NCBI RefSeq assembly: GCF_003046625.1 | Contig: NZ_QAAD01000001.1 | Coordinates: 372,001-436,000 of the forward strand | Reading direction: 5' to 3' | DNA length: 64,000 bases | Source: Mangrovibacterium marinum | Lineage (GTDB): Bacteria; Bacteroidota; Bacteroidia; Bacteroidales; Prolixibacteraceae | Shown: one piece after another, positions 8,052 through 17,284 of the stretch | Numbering within the stretch: the stretch's first letter is position 1 | How the letters are laid out: each line of letters starts with the position of its first letter | Notes under the pieces: generated by a model | Told to the model about the DNA's origin: nothing | Seen by the model: only the letters and a program-made list of their open reading frames with translations | The model's database searches: none | Position numbers and translations under genes: made by a program

Positions 8052-8735
8052 TTATTGGCCAACCAACAACTTTTTCAGCTTCACCATGCCGGCACCGGCC
8101 TTCTCCTCGATAAAAGTTACCCCTTTCATCGATATTGGCGGCCGTTCCGGATCCACCACATAAAGCGGACAGGCCGATGGCGTGTAATGCACCAGTCCGG
8201 CTGCGGGGTAAACATTCAGCGAGGTGCCGATCACCAAAAACAGATCAGCCTGCGAGGCAATGTCGATGGCCTGATCCATCGCCGGCACGGCCTCGCCAAA
8301 CCAGACAATATGCGGGCGCAACAAACTTCCTTTGGGGCATTTCTGCCCCAGTTTCAGCTCCCAGCCATCCAGCTCAAGAATCAGATTCGGATCGACCGAA
8401 CTTCGCACCTTTTTCAATTCGCCATGCAGGTGAAGCACCTTTGAACTTCCGGCACGTTCGTGCAAATCATCAACATTCTGCGTGATGATATGGACATCAA
8501 AATCATGCTCCAGCTCGGCCAGCAGCCGGTGTCCCTGGTTGGGCTCACAATCCTGCAGCTGTCGGCGCCGCTCGTTGTAAAACCGGTTCACCAGCTCCGG
8601 ATTTCGTTCCCAGGCTTCGGGAGTGGCAACCTCCGACACATCATACTCTTCCCATAAACCACCCATATCGCGAAAAGTGCGCAAGCCACTCTCCTGACTC
8701 ATACCCGCTCCGGATAAGACGACTAACTTTTTCAT
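8052..8735 (-). CDS. cobB: Sirtuin, NAD-dependent protein deacylase
   Basis: A 227-aa sirtuin. The NAD-binding motif is GAGMSQESG with TFRD (residues 9-23), followed by TQNVDD (85-90) and the catalytic H104 in LHLHGEL. Y53 and R56 in FYNERRR match the Tyr/Arg pair that gives SIRT5/CobB-type enzymes preference for succinyl- and malonyl-lysine. The zinc-binding region between about residues 112 and 138 keeps only one Cys (GQKCP) instead of four, so this is a zinc-poor class III variant. It would remove acyl groups from lysines using NAD, acting in the cytoplasm. It stands alone, convergent with comF. Confidence 0.92.
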   Translation of the reverse strand: MKKLVVLSGAGMSQESGLRTFRDMGGLWEEYDVSEVATPEAWERNPELVNRFYNERRRQLQDCEPNQGHRLLAELEHDFDVHIITQNVDDLHERAGSSKVLHLHGELKKVRSSVDPNLILELDGWELKLGQKCPKGSLLRPHIVWFGEAVPAMDQAIDIASQADLFLVIGTSLNVYPAAGLVHYTPSACPLYVVDPERPPISMKGVTFIEEKAGAGMVKLKKLLVGQ

Positions 8736-9013
8736 TGCTCGATATTTTACGTTTGAACAGGGATCAAAAATTCAGCTTGATCAAGCAAACCTTCCATCCG
8801 AAGCGCTGCTCAATCAAGCTGACCTTATTATTTAGATCCGTCCAAAGTTACAAACCGAAGTCAAAACCGGCGAATCGGGGAACAAAAAAACATACGCCTG
8901 TAGTTACGGAGCAGAGCTGAAATGGCTTTTTTCCAAACACATTCATAGTCTGGCAACTTTCGGGCAAAACAACATTTGGCGAACACCGGTTTCACTTCCC
9001 AAAGAACGAATCG

Positions 9014-9283
9014 TTAATGAACCTCCTTACTTTTGCTGTTTTTCACAAAATTTTCGACGATCAGCCGCGCTTCATCAGCATCGGCACTCGCCACCATGAC
9101 AGAAACCGGGCCGACACCACCCGAGTCGGTATACCATGGAGCCAAAGTACCAACGTATTCATTTTTCACAAACGAATAGATCTTCGCGTCGTCGAGCATA
9201 CTCTTCAGCAGGCTGGCCTGAATGTTGGTACCCGCAAAAATTTCAATGGGAAAAATCTCACGATCAGGATGTCTTGTCTTCAT
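9014..9283 (-). CDS. DUF2007-type small protein
   Basis: An 89-aa soluble protein without signal peptide or membrane segment. The segment IEIFAGTNIQASLLKSMLDD, then SFVKNEYVGTLAPWY and VMVASADADEARLIVENF, fits the ACT-like fold annotated as DUF2007 (putative signal-transducing protein), common in Bacteroidota. The function is unknown. It is preceded on the same strand by another small uncharacterised gene about 300 bases upstream. Confidence 0.75.
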   Translation of the reverse strand: MKTRHPDREIFPIEIFAGTNIQASLLKSMLDDAKIYSFVKNEYVGTLAPWYTDSGGVGPVSVMVASADADEARLIVENFVKNSKSKEVH

Positions 9284-9586
9284 AATTATGCGTTTTATAT
9301 CAGTAATTGCCAGTCAAATTAGAATAATTCAGGCATTTATAGAACGCTTCATGCTGTAGAAAACAAGTGTTTTTGAGCAGTTTTACATCGTAGCTTCCCG
9401 AAATATTAGCACCCTGAGTGAAAGTCACGGTATGCCGGGCGAAACCGATCGCGGTGGGTAGGCTACTGTAAAGCTTAATGAATAACCACGCCAACTTTCG
9501 GCGGCGTGTTTGCATCAACGGCGGCGACCAGGCATTTTCTACGGATTTTCGGGGGGACTCCGACAGAGAAACAATCAAATCGATCT

Positions 9587-9964
9587 TTATTTTAAGAGCC
9601 ATTTTCGGGCAGCGTCAAGTGTGGTAAATGCCTTAGAGTGATAACCATCATCCTGGGTCTCAATCAGGATCGGGACAACAATATTCCGCGGTGTTGTGAC
9701 AATTGCCGCAATGCGGGCTCCCCCGAAATAAGCCTCATTTTCTTTGTAAAACCGGGCAACCCTGGTGTACTCTGACACTTTAATCTCGAGCGTGGCGGCC
9801 GTATAATCGACTACATACCGTTTAATTCCCGGGGAAACCTCTCCCGACTGAAATGCATCGATCCAGGACGAGACCAAACATTCGAAACTGACGGGCCCTG
9901 TGTAAACCTTATACAGGATTTGATCGTTCGGGTCGTAATGATATTTACAGGAAGTGACAGCCAT
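9587..9964 (-). CDS. Small protein of SpoIIAA/STAS-like character
   Basis: A 125-aa soluble protein. The pattern of an N-terminal beta pair (ILYKVYTGPVSFECL), a central VVDYTAA strand, a helix, then IAAIVTTPRNIVVPILIE and a C-terminal helix ending AARKWLLK resembles the SpoIIAA-like/STAS-fold proteins of unknown role found widely in Bacteroidota. No catalytic motif is recognisable. The start codon is followed by a beta strand of the domain, with no plausible alternative start. The family assignment is by eye. Confidence 0.6.
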   Translation of the reverse strand: MAVTSCKYHYDPNDQILYKVYTGPVSFECLVSSWIDAFQSGEVSPGIKRYVVDYTAATLEIKVSEYTRVARFYKENEAYFGGARIAAIVTTPRNIVVPILIETQDDGYHSKAFTTLDAARKWLLK

Positions 9965-10160
9965 GAACGTTGGTGTTTTCGATTCGCAATTTCATTTATC
10001 AGATTCTTGTTTATCGCAACAACCTTCAAAAGAAGTGTTATTCAATTTACGGATAAATTTTCAAACACAACTAATAAAGAGCTAATTAAATCGAACAAAC
10101 AGCACCAGCAGCCATCACAAGCCCTCGGCTTCTGTCGAAAGCAACACCCCATAATGTCAA

Positions 10161-10191
10161 ATAAAAAGCCCCATCCACCAGGGATGAGGCT
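10161..10191 (-). terminator. Intrinsic terminator of ilvE
   Basis: On the minus strand AGCCTCATCC and GGATGGGGCT form a 10-bp stem with one G-T pair around a five-base loop, followed by TTTTTATTT. It lies 24 bases beyond the ilvE stop codon. Confidence 0.85.
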
Positions 10192-10214
10192 CACTTATCA
10201 TTTGTTTTTATTCG

Positions 10215-11228
10215 TTATTCAATAATGGTTACCCAGCCGTGCACATCTTCTTCGTCGCCATATTGGATGTCTTGCAGTTTGTGGTAAAGCTTGGTGCTCC
10301 AGGGTCCCGGATCGAAGCCATATAAGTACTCTTTATCCTGATCCTCGTCGTAAATTCGCTTTACCGGCGAAATAACGGCTGCTGTTCCGCAGGCGCCAAC
10401 TTCTTCGAAGGTTTCCAGCTCTTCCACGGGCACTCTGCGCCGCTCCACTTTCAAGCCCAAATCCTCCGCCAGCTGCATCAAACTCATATTGGTAATGGAG
10501 GGCAAAATAGACTCCGATTTTGGAGTAATATAAGTATTGTCTTTAATGGCAAAGAAGTTGGCCGGGCCACATTCATCAATATATTTCTTTTCGCGGGCAT
10601 CCAGGTAAAGTACCGCCGAATAATGCCCCTCTTTGGCTTTTTTACCGGCAACAAGACTGGCGGCGTAGTTGCCCCCCACTTTATATTTACCGGTTCCAAG
10701 CGGTGCTGCCCGGTCGAACTGGCGATAAATCACCAACTCGGTGGGTTTAAATCCTTCGGGAAAATAAGGCCCTACCGGCATTACAAAAATGATGAACAAA
10801 TACTCCGGAGAAGGTCTTACTCCGATCTCGGGAGCTGTCCCGATCAGCAAAGGACGAATATATAAGGATGCTCCCGATCCATGAGGAGGCACAAATTCCA
10901 TATTTTCTTTCACGGCCAGACGAACAGCATCGCAAAAAAGATCAACGGGCACTTTCTCCATCAAAATACCTTCGCTGGACGATTGCATCCGGCGGGCATT
11001 TTCCTCCATGCGAAAAACACGAACCTTGCCGTCTTCTCCCATAAATGCCTTCAGGCCTTCAAAAGCTTCCTGTCCGTAATGCAAACAGGTCGCGGCCATG
11101 TGTAAATTGATATGTTCCGAATCGCTCACTTCCAATGGTCCCCACTGACCATCTTTGAACCAACAACGAATATTGAAATTGGTTTTTCGATAACCAAAAC
11201 CAATATTTTTCCAATCGATATTTTCCAT
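10215..11228 (-). CDS. ilvE: Branched-chain amino acid aminotransferase
   Basis: A 337-aa class IV PLP enzyme that interconverts Leu, Ile and Val with their 2-oxo acids using glutamate/2-oxoglutarate. The PLP-binding Lys lies in TGKYKVGGNYAAS, and the EVGACGTAAVI segment with downstream IYD fits the class IV fold. I chose the ATG at 11228 (MENIDWKNIGF) because family proteins begin close to this point; an upstream in-frame ATG at 11264 would add twelve unconserved residues. It is a single gene with its own terminator. Confidence 0.95.
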   Translation of the reverse strand: MENIDWKNIGFGYRKTNFNIRCWFKDGQWGPLEVSDSEHINLHMAATCLHYGQEAFEGLKAFMGEDGKVRVFRMEENARRMQSSSEGILMEKVPVDLFCDAVRLAVKENMEFVPPHGSGASLYIRPLLIGTAPEIGVRPSPEYLFIIFVMPVGPYFPEGFKPTELVIYRQFDRAAPLGTGKYKVGGNYAASLVAGKKAKEGHYSAVLYLDAREKKYIDECGPANFFAIKDNTYITPKSESILPSITNMSLMQLAEDLGLKVERRRVPVEELETFEEVGACGTAAVISPVKRIYDEDQDKEYLYGFDPGPWSTKLYHKLQDIQYGDEEDVHGWVTIIE

Positions 11229-11420
11229 AGTTACTATAATATTATAGGGCCCCTTAATCAACAATCAAATAAACGAAAAAAAAAGTTGACAAGGAAGATC
11301 GAAAGTCCTTATTCGCCTTAAAATTAAATGTTTTAGAAAAGAACTCTAAAACAAGCAGTTGCAATATGAAAGCAAGCAGCCACACCTGGCTTCGATTCGA
11401 AATAAAAGCAAAACTTCAGC

Positions 11421-12224
11421 CTACGATTCGAAAGTGAGCGTCAGAAAATAGCCGTTATGCTTGCGGATATTGAGCACCCGGCCGCCATCCAGCAACAGAT
11501 ATTGCCCCTTTATCCCCTGTAAATTTCCTTCAATAACGGGCTGCTTGTCGAAGCTGAGGCTGCTTATTTTTGATGGATATTCGAGCACCGGATACTGGAG
11601 ATGAACGACCTCGTCCTGTTCACTCCGATATTGCTGCAGTTCGGCGGGCAGTAAACGGAGTGCATTCTCCTTTTCTTCAACTAACTCCAGGTTTTCGGCG
11701 ACATGATTTTTCAACATATCGCGCCAATTGGTTTTATCGGTGAAATACTTTTTCAGAAAAACCTCGGCAACACCGGCAATATGGCGGTTGGGTGTTTTTA
11801 GCAGGCGAATGGCATACGAAGCGCCCTGATCGATCCAACGTGTTGGCACCTGATGATGGCGCGTAACACCAACCTTTAGCTCGCGCGATACAGCCAAATA
11901 CACAAAATGGTCAATCAGGTCGTGCTCTTTGGCCCATTCCGGATCGCGGGCCAGGCCAAATTCAGCTTTCGACAACTCGGGGCGCATAACCGTTTCGCTC
12001 GCCTCGGGGGCTGTTTGCAGGCAGGAGTAACAAAATCCCTGGCCGAACGAAGTTTTTGTTTTTTTCCCACATGATATGCAGTTGATCTGCCCGTCGAACT
12101 GCATGCGGATATATTTGCCCAGAAGGGCGTTCATATCGATTTCCTGATCACCGATGCGAAAAAAGTACTGAACCGGATCAGCCAACTCAGCACGCATCTT
12201 CAATATATTTCCTTGGTATTCCAT
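11421..12224 (-). CDS. DUF2797 family protein with zinc ribbon
   Basis: A 267-aa soluble protein. Four cysteines (C49, C52, C65, C68) form a zinc-ribbon pattern near the N-terminus, followed by conserved-looking LKVGVTR and WIDQGA segments characteristic of DUF2797. No biochemical role is known to me for this family. It lies 52 bases after the HAD hydrolase on the same strand and may be co-transcribed with it. Confidence 0.85.
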   Translation of the reverse strand: MEYQGNILKMRAELADPVQYFFRIGDQEIDMNALLGKYIRMQFDGQINCISCGKKTKTSFGQGFCYSCLQTAPEASETVMRPELSKAEFGLARDPEWAKEHDLIDHFVYLAVSRELKVGVTRHHQVPTRWIDQGASYAIRLLKTPNRHIAGVAEVFLKKYFTDKTNWRDMLKNHVAENLELVEEKENALRLLPAELQQYRSEQDEVVHLQYPVLEYPSKISSLSFDKQPVIEGNLQGIKGQYLLLDGGRVLNIRKHNGYFLTLTFES

Positions 12225-12276
12225 AGTTTAAAGGCAAAAAATTACAAGTAAAAAGGTAAAAGGAAGACGCTACATG

Positions 12277-12999
12277 TTACTCCTCCGCTTTTTCAAACAA
12301 ATCCAAAACGTCGTGAATTTGTTTCAGTTCAAAGAAGCGGTCACTTTGAATGTCTTCCGGGTTCATCTGTTCAAAAATCCAAGTGGTGTAATACGGAATA
12401 TGAGCCGCATAGCCGCCCAGCTCAATCACCGGCAGCACATCCGATTTCAGCGAGTTGCCGACCATCAACAGTTGCTCTGCCGGAATATCCAGGTGGTTGA
12501 GCAATTCGCGGTAATTCTCCTCTCGCTTGTGGGTCATAATTTCGATATGGTGAAAATACTTCAGCAGGCCCGATTTCTTCAGCTTTCGTTCCTGGTCGAG
12601 CAAATCGCCTTTGGTAGCCACCACCAGACGGTACTTGCCATAGAGCTTATCCAGCAGATCGACGATGCCGTCCAGTAGAATCACATCCTTTTGCAACATC
12701 TGTTTGCCAATGGCAATGATGGCTTCAATCTGTTCGGGCCGAACCTGCTGCTGCGAAACCTTCAGCGCCGTTTCAATCAACGACAAGGTGAAGGCTTTAA
12801 TGTCATAACCATAAAGCTCCATATTTTGCATTTCAACCCGAAACAACGCACTCATGGTTTTATCGGGTTCTTCAAATTCAGCCATCACCTTGCAAAACGC
12901 CTTCTCGGCATCGCGGAAGAAATTCTCGTTTTCCCACAAGGTGTCATCCGCATCAAAGGCAATCACTTTTAGATCGTTCAAACTCATCGTCAAGTCCAT
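12277..12999 (-). CDS. HAD-superfamily hydrolase
   Basis: A 240-aa cytoplasmic phosphatase-like protein. HAD motif I is FDADDTLW (nucleophile and acid Asp about residues 15-17), motif II is VVATKGD, motif III is the Lys in KREENY, and motif IV is MVGNSLKSDV. A helical cap lies between motifs I and II, as in class I HADs. Phosphatase substrates cannot be inferred. An internal ATG four codons downstream (MSLNDLK) is an equally possible start. It is divergent from the transporter gene, sharing a 180-base upstream region. Confidence 0.9.
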   Translation of the reverse strand: MDLTMSLNDLKVIAFDADDTLWENENFFRDAEKAFCKVMAEFEEPDKTMSALFRVEMQNMELYGYDIKAFTLSLIETALKVSQQQVRPEQIEAIIAIGKQMLQKDVILLDGIVDLLDKLYGKYRLVVATKGDLLDQERKLKKSGLLKYFHHIEIMTHKREENYRELLNHLDIPAEQLLMVGNSLKSDVLPVIELGGYAAHIPYYTTWIFEQMNPEDIQSDRFFELKQIHDVLDLFEKAEE

Positions 13000-13180
13000 T
13001 CAATATTTAAGACTCAAAAGTACGAAGTATATCGCGAACGCCGGCGCTTTGGCCGCCAAAGTTCTGAAACAAAAAATACAGCTCCCTCCGGCAAAACCGA
13101 ATCTTCGGGCGCAATTTCGGTGCATCCGTAAATTTTTCGCCATTTTTGCGGTTCAGTTCCCAGCAACGAAAAATCAGTTT

Positions 13181-14431
13181 ATGAAAACAAACTTTTGGAA
13201 AGCCCTTGGCCCCGGAATTATTTGGGCTGCTGCTGCTATTGGCGTGTCGCACCTGGTACAGAGTACCCGCGCCGGCGCCGACTACGGATTTCAACTTGTT
13301 GGCGTGGTAATTATCGCGAACATCCTGAAATACCCCTTTTTTCAATACGGTTCGCGCTATGCCATTGCCACCGGCGAAAGCCTGATTGACGGCTACCGGC
13401 GCATGGGCAAATGGGTGGTTGCCTTGTTTCTGCTGCTCACCATCGGCACCATGTTTACCATCCAGGCAGCTGTCACTTCCGTAACGGTGGGGCTGATCAG
13501 CTCGGTTTTTCATTCTCCATTGAGCTACATCCAGTTCGCCATTTTACTGCTGTTGCTTTGCGCGGTCGTCGTGCTCATTGGTCATTTCAAAACCCTCGAC
13601 CGCCTGATCAAATTTGTGGTCGTCATCCTGTCGCTATGCACCGTCACCGCACTGATTGCAGCCTTTCTGAAAAGCGATGTGCAGACCGTCATCGATAACC
13701 AGGCTCCGTTTGAGTTTTCAGTTGGGAACGTGGCCTTCCTGATTGCCCTGATTGGCTGGATGCCCACCGCGATCGACATTTCGGTGTGGAGTTCGCTGTG
13801 GACGCTCGCCAAAATGAAAGCCACCGGTTATCGCCCAAGCTTGAAAGAATCCTTGCTCGACTTTAATATCGGCTACATCGGCACCACCCTGTTGTCGCTC
13901 GCCTTTTTGGGGCTGGGAGCCCTGGTGATGTTTCATTCGGGTGAAAGTTTTGCCAACGGGGGCGTGCAGTTTTCGAACCAGTTGCTGGCTTTGTACACCA
14001 GCTCCATCGGCAACTGGTCGTACCCGATTTTGGCCGTTGCGGCTATTGCCACCATGTTTAGTACCACGCTGACGGTGCTCGATGCCTACCCGCGGGTGCT
14101 AACGCCGATTTTGGAAGTTTTCATCCCACGAGTCGAGTCGAAGTTGTCGGAAAACAAGCTGAAATTTCTTTGGATGGCTATCCTGATTACCGGCGCTGTG
14201 CTGCTCATCTCAGTCTTCGCCGACCAAATGAAATTACTGGTCGACATTGCCACCACGCTCTCGTTTATCACCGCGCCCGTTTTAGCCGTGCTGAACCTGA
14301 AAGCGGTCACCGCGGCACATGTTTCCAGTGAATACCAGCCGAGTCGATTTATGAGACTCTTCTCGTGGTTCGGAATCATCGTTCTTTCGCTGTTCGCTCT
14401 TTACTTTCTGTGGTTGAAGTTGGTTGGGTGA
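13181..14431 (+). CDS. Nramp-related membrane transporter with altered metal-site motifs
   Basis: A 416-aa protein with about eleven hydrophobic segments, related to the Nramp (SLC11) family by the order GPG...AAAAIGVSHLVQSTRAGA in TM1 and GWMPTAIDISVW in TM6. In canonical Nramps TM1 carries DPGN, whose Asp and Asn bind the metal. Here residues 10-13 are GPGI, so both ligands are lost; TM6 keeps MP but not the MPH arrangement. Substrate is therefore uncertain: a different divalent cation or something else. The frame extends upstream to 12854 without a stop, but that part overlaps the divergent HAD gene and has no transporter character, so I start at the ATG at 13181. Confidence 0.85.
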   Translation: MKTNFWKALGPGIIWAAAAIGVSHLVQSTRAGADYGFQLVGVVIIANILKYPFFQYGSRYAIATGESLIDGYRRMGKWVVALFLLLTIGTMFTIQAAVTSVTVGLISSVFHSPLSYIQFAILLLLLCAVVVLIGHFKTLDRLIKFVVVILSLCTVTALIAAFLKSDVQTVIDNQAPFEFSVGNVAFLIALIGWMPTAIDISVWSSLWTLAKMKATGYRPSLKESLLDFNIGYIGTTLLSLAFLGLGALVMFHSGESFANGGVQFSNQLLALYTSSIGNWSYPILAVAAIATMFSTTLTVLDAYPRVLTPILEVFIPRVESKLSENKLKFLWMAILITGAVLLISVFADQMKLLVDIATTLSFITAPVLAVLNLKAVTAAHVSSEYQPSRFMRLFSWFGIIVLSLFALYFLWLKLVG

Positions 14432-14454
14432 AGTAGTGCCAAGACTAATAAGAA

Positions 14455-14492
14455 GAAAAAAAGATCCGACCTCTTCCCAAGATCGGATCTTT
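14455..14492. terminator. Hairpin terminator between the transporter and the GH2 gene
   Basis: AAGATCCGA (14461-14469) pairs with TCGGATCTT (14483-14491). On the minus strand it is followed by TTTTTTTCTTCTT, so it chiefly terminates the GH2 gene ending at 14513. On the plus strand the T-tract is weak (TTTCC), but the stem may still serve the transporter gene. Confidence 0.8.
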
Positions 14493-14512
14493 CCATTTTA
14501 TCCGGTATTTAA

Positions 14513-17089
14513 TCAATACGAACTGTCGAGTGTTTGCAGGGTCAACACGTCGTTGAGCGTTTCCTTGGAGATGGCTGTTTTCAGGTGCACCGTCACCTCC
14601 TGGCCGGGGAACAAATCGAAATAATTATCGGAGAAGAAACCATCCTCGTCGCCGATGGTCAGGAACAGGTTCTTGGCCAGTTTATCCGATTTCAGCGTGA
14701 TATCGTAACCACCGTCAACCGCTGCAATTGATGATTCAACCGTTGGTTTGGGCAGGTTCAGATCTTTTACCGGGCTGAAGAAAAACTCGTTGGATGACAA
14801 CAACTGACCGCCATCGTACAGCTCAACCACAAACAGCTGGTTTTTGCTGTCCTTATCTTTCAGGAAGGCTTTCTCGTTCACGTCGAAGTAATCAGCCGAC
14901 GAATTGGCTGCTACCGTAACAGGCTTGTTTTCTTCCCAAATCACTTTGCCGTCAAAATCGATCACCTTCATTTTCAACTCCGCCTGAATGTCTTCCAGCT
15001 TGTCGTTCACCACGCCCACTTTAAACTGGTCGCCCGTGAGGTACGGCGATACCAAAACCGGGGCAAAACCTTTCTTCACATAGTATTGCAGGGCTTTCCA
15101 GCGCTGGTAATAGTCGGTTGAGCTCCACGAAGCAACCGGCCACACATCGTTGATTTGCCAGTACAAACTACCCATGCAATACGGCATGGCGCGGCGGTGC
15201 CCTTCGACGGCAAACTTAATACCTTCCGCTTGCAACAGGTGGTTCACGTACAGGAACGACTCAAAGTCCTTCGGCTTTTTATAGTCCTGCAGCATATAGT
15301 ATTCAATAGTCTCGTTGCCGATTGACGAGCGTTGATGCGAGTTCATCACTTCCGACAAAATATCGTAGTCCTCGGGCGTAGCGTACTGTTTCACCGACTT
15401 CAGCTCGGGGAACGACTGGAAGCCGTACTCACTCATAAAACGGGCAATGTGTGTGGCGTAGTTCGGAAAGGGCTCCTTGCCCCACCAAACGCCCCAATAG
15501 TGCTCGTCGCCATTTTTGAGGTCGGCCGGGATACCGGTTCCCGACGAAGGGCTTGATGCCCAGTAGGATCGTTGTGCGTCGTATTTTTGCACTGCATCGG
15601 GCAAAATTTCGTGGAAAATTTTCTGATAGGTCGCATAAATGCTATCGGCGTTGTCCTGACTTTTGGCTTCCTCAGCCCTTTTCCAGCCCCAGTCGAACCA
15701 GGCCGCCAGAATTTCGTTGTTGCCGCACCACACACCCAAACTCGGGTGATTGCGCAGGCGCTTCACATTGTCCTCGGCTTCAGCCTTTACATTATCCAAA
15801 AACTCGGGATTGCCCGGAAACATGGCGCAGGCAAACATGAAATCCTGCCAAACCAAAATCCCGGCTTCGTCGCACAAATCGTAAAATTCGTCATTCTCGT
15901 AAATACCGCCGCCCCACACCCGCAGCATGTTCATGTTCGATTCTTTGGCTGTGTTCACCACGTTTTGATACATCTGGTGCGTTACCCGCGAGGGGAAAAC
16001 ATCGTTGGGAATGTAGTTGGCGCCTTTCATAAACACCGGCACACCATTTAGTTTGAAGTAAAACGAAGTGCCTTGTTCATCCTGATCGCGAACCAGCTCC
16101 AGCGTACGAATACCGATGCGGTGGCTCAGTTCGGTTGTTTGCCCATCGATATCGAGACGGGCAGTAATGTTGTAGAGCGGTTGTTCGCCCAAGCCATTGG
16201 TCCACCACAGCTTCGGGTTGGCAATTTCAAACTCCAGCTTATTCAGGCTGATGCCTTTGCTCAGTTCAAATTCGGAAGAAGCAAGTTCAACTCCATCCGC
16301 CAGGACAGTGATGGTCGCGGGTTTGGCTTCCTCAACATCCAACTCAACCAGAGCCGAAAAAGTGGCTTTGTCCTTCGTCACCTCGTGTTGTACGATTTGC
16401 AGATCGTTAATTTTAGCTTCATCCCAGGCCTTCAGGTAAACCGGGCGCCAAATCCCGCTGGTCACCAGGCGGGGACCCCAGTCCCAGCCAAAATGGTAAC
16501 CGGCCTTGCGGGTGAAAACACTCACACGCTTGCCGCCTTCAACCTCGCCAATTTCAGCCAGGTCGTTTGCCGAAACCGGAACGACATAGGTATAAGCGTC
16601 GTATTTTTTAATTCCTTCGTTGATGGGCGAACGGAAGGTAATTTCCAGTTCATTGTTGCCTTCTTTCAGGAAAGGCTTTACATCGAGCTGGTACTCGCGG
16701 AACATGTTATCGGTTGAATCAACCAGGTCGCCATTGATGCGAATGTCGGCATAGGTGTCCAGTCCTTTAAAGTCGAGCATCACCCGGTCGTGTTGCAACA
16801 GGGCCGCATCGGCATCAAAAGTGGTTTTGTACACCCAATCCTTTTTATCGATCCATTGCAGTTTGCGTTCGTTCAACCGGTAGAAGGGATCTTCAATCTT
16901 GCCGTTGGCCAGCAGATCGGTGTGCACACAGCCCGGCACGATAGCCGGCAGCCAATCATCGGTGCCACTTTCGGCAAACTGCCATCCACTGTTCAGTTCC
17001 TGATTAATCATGAGTTCTTTGTTTTGGGAAGTGCAGCTTTGGAATAAACAAGCCACACTCAAAAGGAGTAAATATAAGCTTTTGGCCAT
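14513..17089 (-). CDS. GH2 beta-mannosidase lipoprotein
   Basis: An 858-aa exo-acting enzyme that removes terminal beta-mannose. It has a lipoprotein signal with C19 in LFQSC, a jelly-roll sugar-binding domain (about 30-220), an Ig-like domain, the TIM barrel (about 335-670) and C-terminal beta domains. The acid/base is E459 in WCGNNE and the nucleophile E554 in SEYGFQ. The GNNE motif and overall length fit the mannosidase branch of GH2 (compare the Bacteroides BtMan2A type). It is a single gene with its own terminator and no Sus genes beside it, so it is outside the xylan locus. Substrate could be mannan- or N-glycan-derived oligosaccharides. Confidence 0.93.
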   Translation of the reverse strand: MAKSLYLLLLSVACLFQSCTSQNKELMINQELNSGWQFAESGTDDWLPAIVPGCVHTDLLANGKIEDPFYRLNERKLQWIDKKDWVYKTTFDADAALLQHDRVMLDFKGLDTYADIRINGDLVDSTDNMFREYQLDVKPFLKEGNNELEITFRSPINEGIKKYDAYTYVVPVSANDLAEIGEVEGGKRVSVFTRKAGYHFGWDWGPRLVTSGIWRPVYLKAWDEAKINDLQIVQHEVTKDKATFSALVELDVEEAKPATITVLADGVELASSEFELSKGISLNKLEFEIANPKLWWTNGLGEQPLYNITARLDIDGQTTELSHRIGIRTLELVRDQDEQGTSFYFKLNGVPVFMKGANYIPNDVFPSRVTHQMYQNVVNTAKESNMNMLRVWGGGIYENDEFYDLCDEAGILVWQDFMFACAMFPGNPEFLDNVKAEAEDNVKRLRNHPSLGVWCGNNEILAAWFDWGWKRAEEAKSQDNADSIYATYQKIFHEILPDAVQKYDAQRSYWASSPSSGTGIPADLKNGDEHYWGVWWGKEPFPNYATHIARFMSEYGFQSFPELKSVKQYATPEDYDILSEVMNSHQRSSIGNETIEYYMLQDYKKPKDFESFLYVNHLLQAEGIKFAVEGHRRAMPYCMGSLYWQINDVWPVASWSSTDYYQRWKALQYYVKKGFAPVLVSPYLTGDQFKVGVVNDKLEDIQAELKMKVIDFDGKVIWEENKPVTVAANSSADYFDVNEKAFLKDKDSKNQLFVVELYDGGQLLSSNEFFFSPVKDLNLPKPTVESSIAAVDGGYDITLKSDKLAKNLFLTIGDEDGFFSDNYFDLFPGQEVTVHLKTAISKETLNDVLTLQTLDSSY

Positions 17090-17254
17090 AGAATAATGGT
17101 TTAACTGGTTTTAGTTTATCATGCTTTTGACGGGCTAATTTCCGAAAAAGCAAGGAATTTTCACAGAGTTAATTGTATTTTCTACAATTTGACTAAAACA
17201 TCATCATTTCGTTAAGGTTTAGGGCCACTCGACTGTACGACTGTCTGTTATTGC

Positions 17255-17262
17255 TATTTTTG
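17255..17262 (+). promoter_or_regulatory. Possible -7 box upstream of the MFS exporter
   Basis: TATTTTTG matches TAnnTTTG perfectly and lies 22 bases before the ATG at 17285. No clear -33 TTTG is seen. Confidence 0.4.
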
Positions 17263-17284
17263 TGTCGTAAACACGTATTGATTT

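Noticed and set aside
9300-9602. 100-codon minus-strand frame between the two small genes
   Set aside because: It overlaps the end of the upstream gene and shows no hydrophobic pattern, motif or domain; composition looks noncoding.
12854-13180. Upstream extension of the Nramp-like gene
   Set aside because: The frame is open by chance opposite the HAD gene; the transporter begins naturally at MKTNFW (13181).
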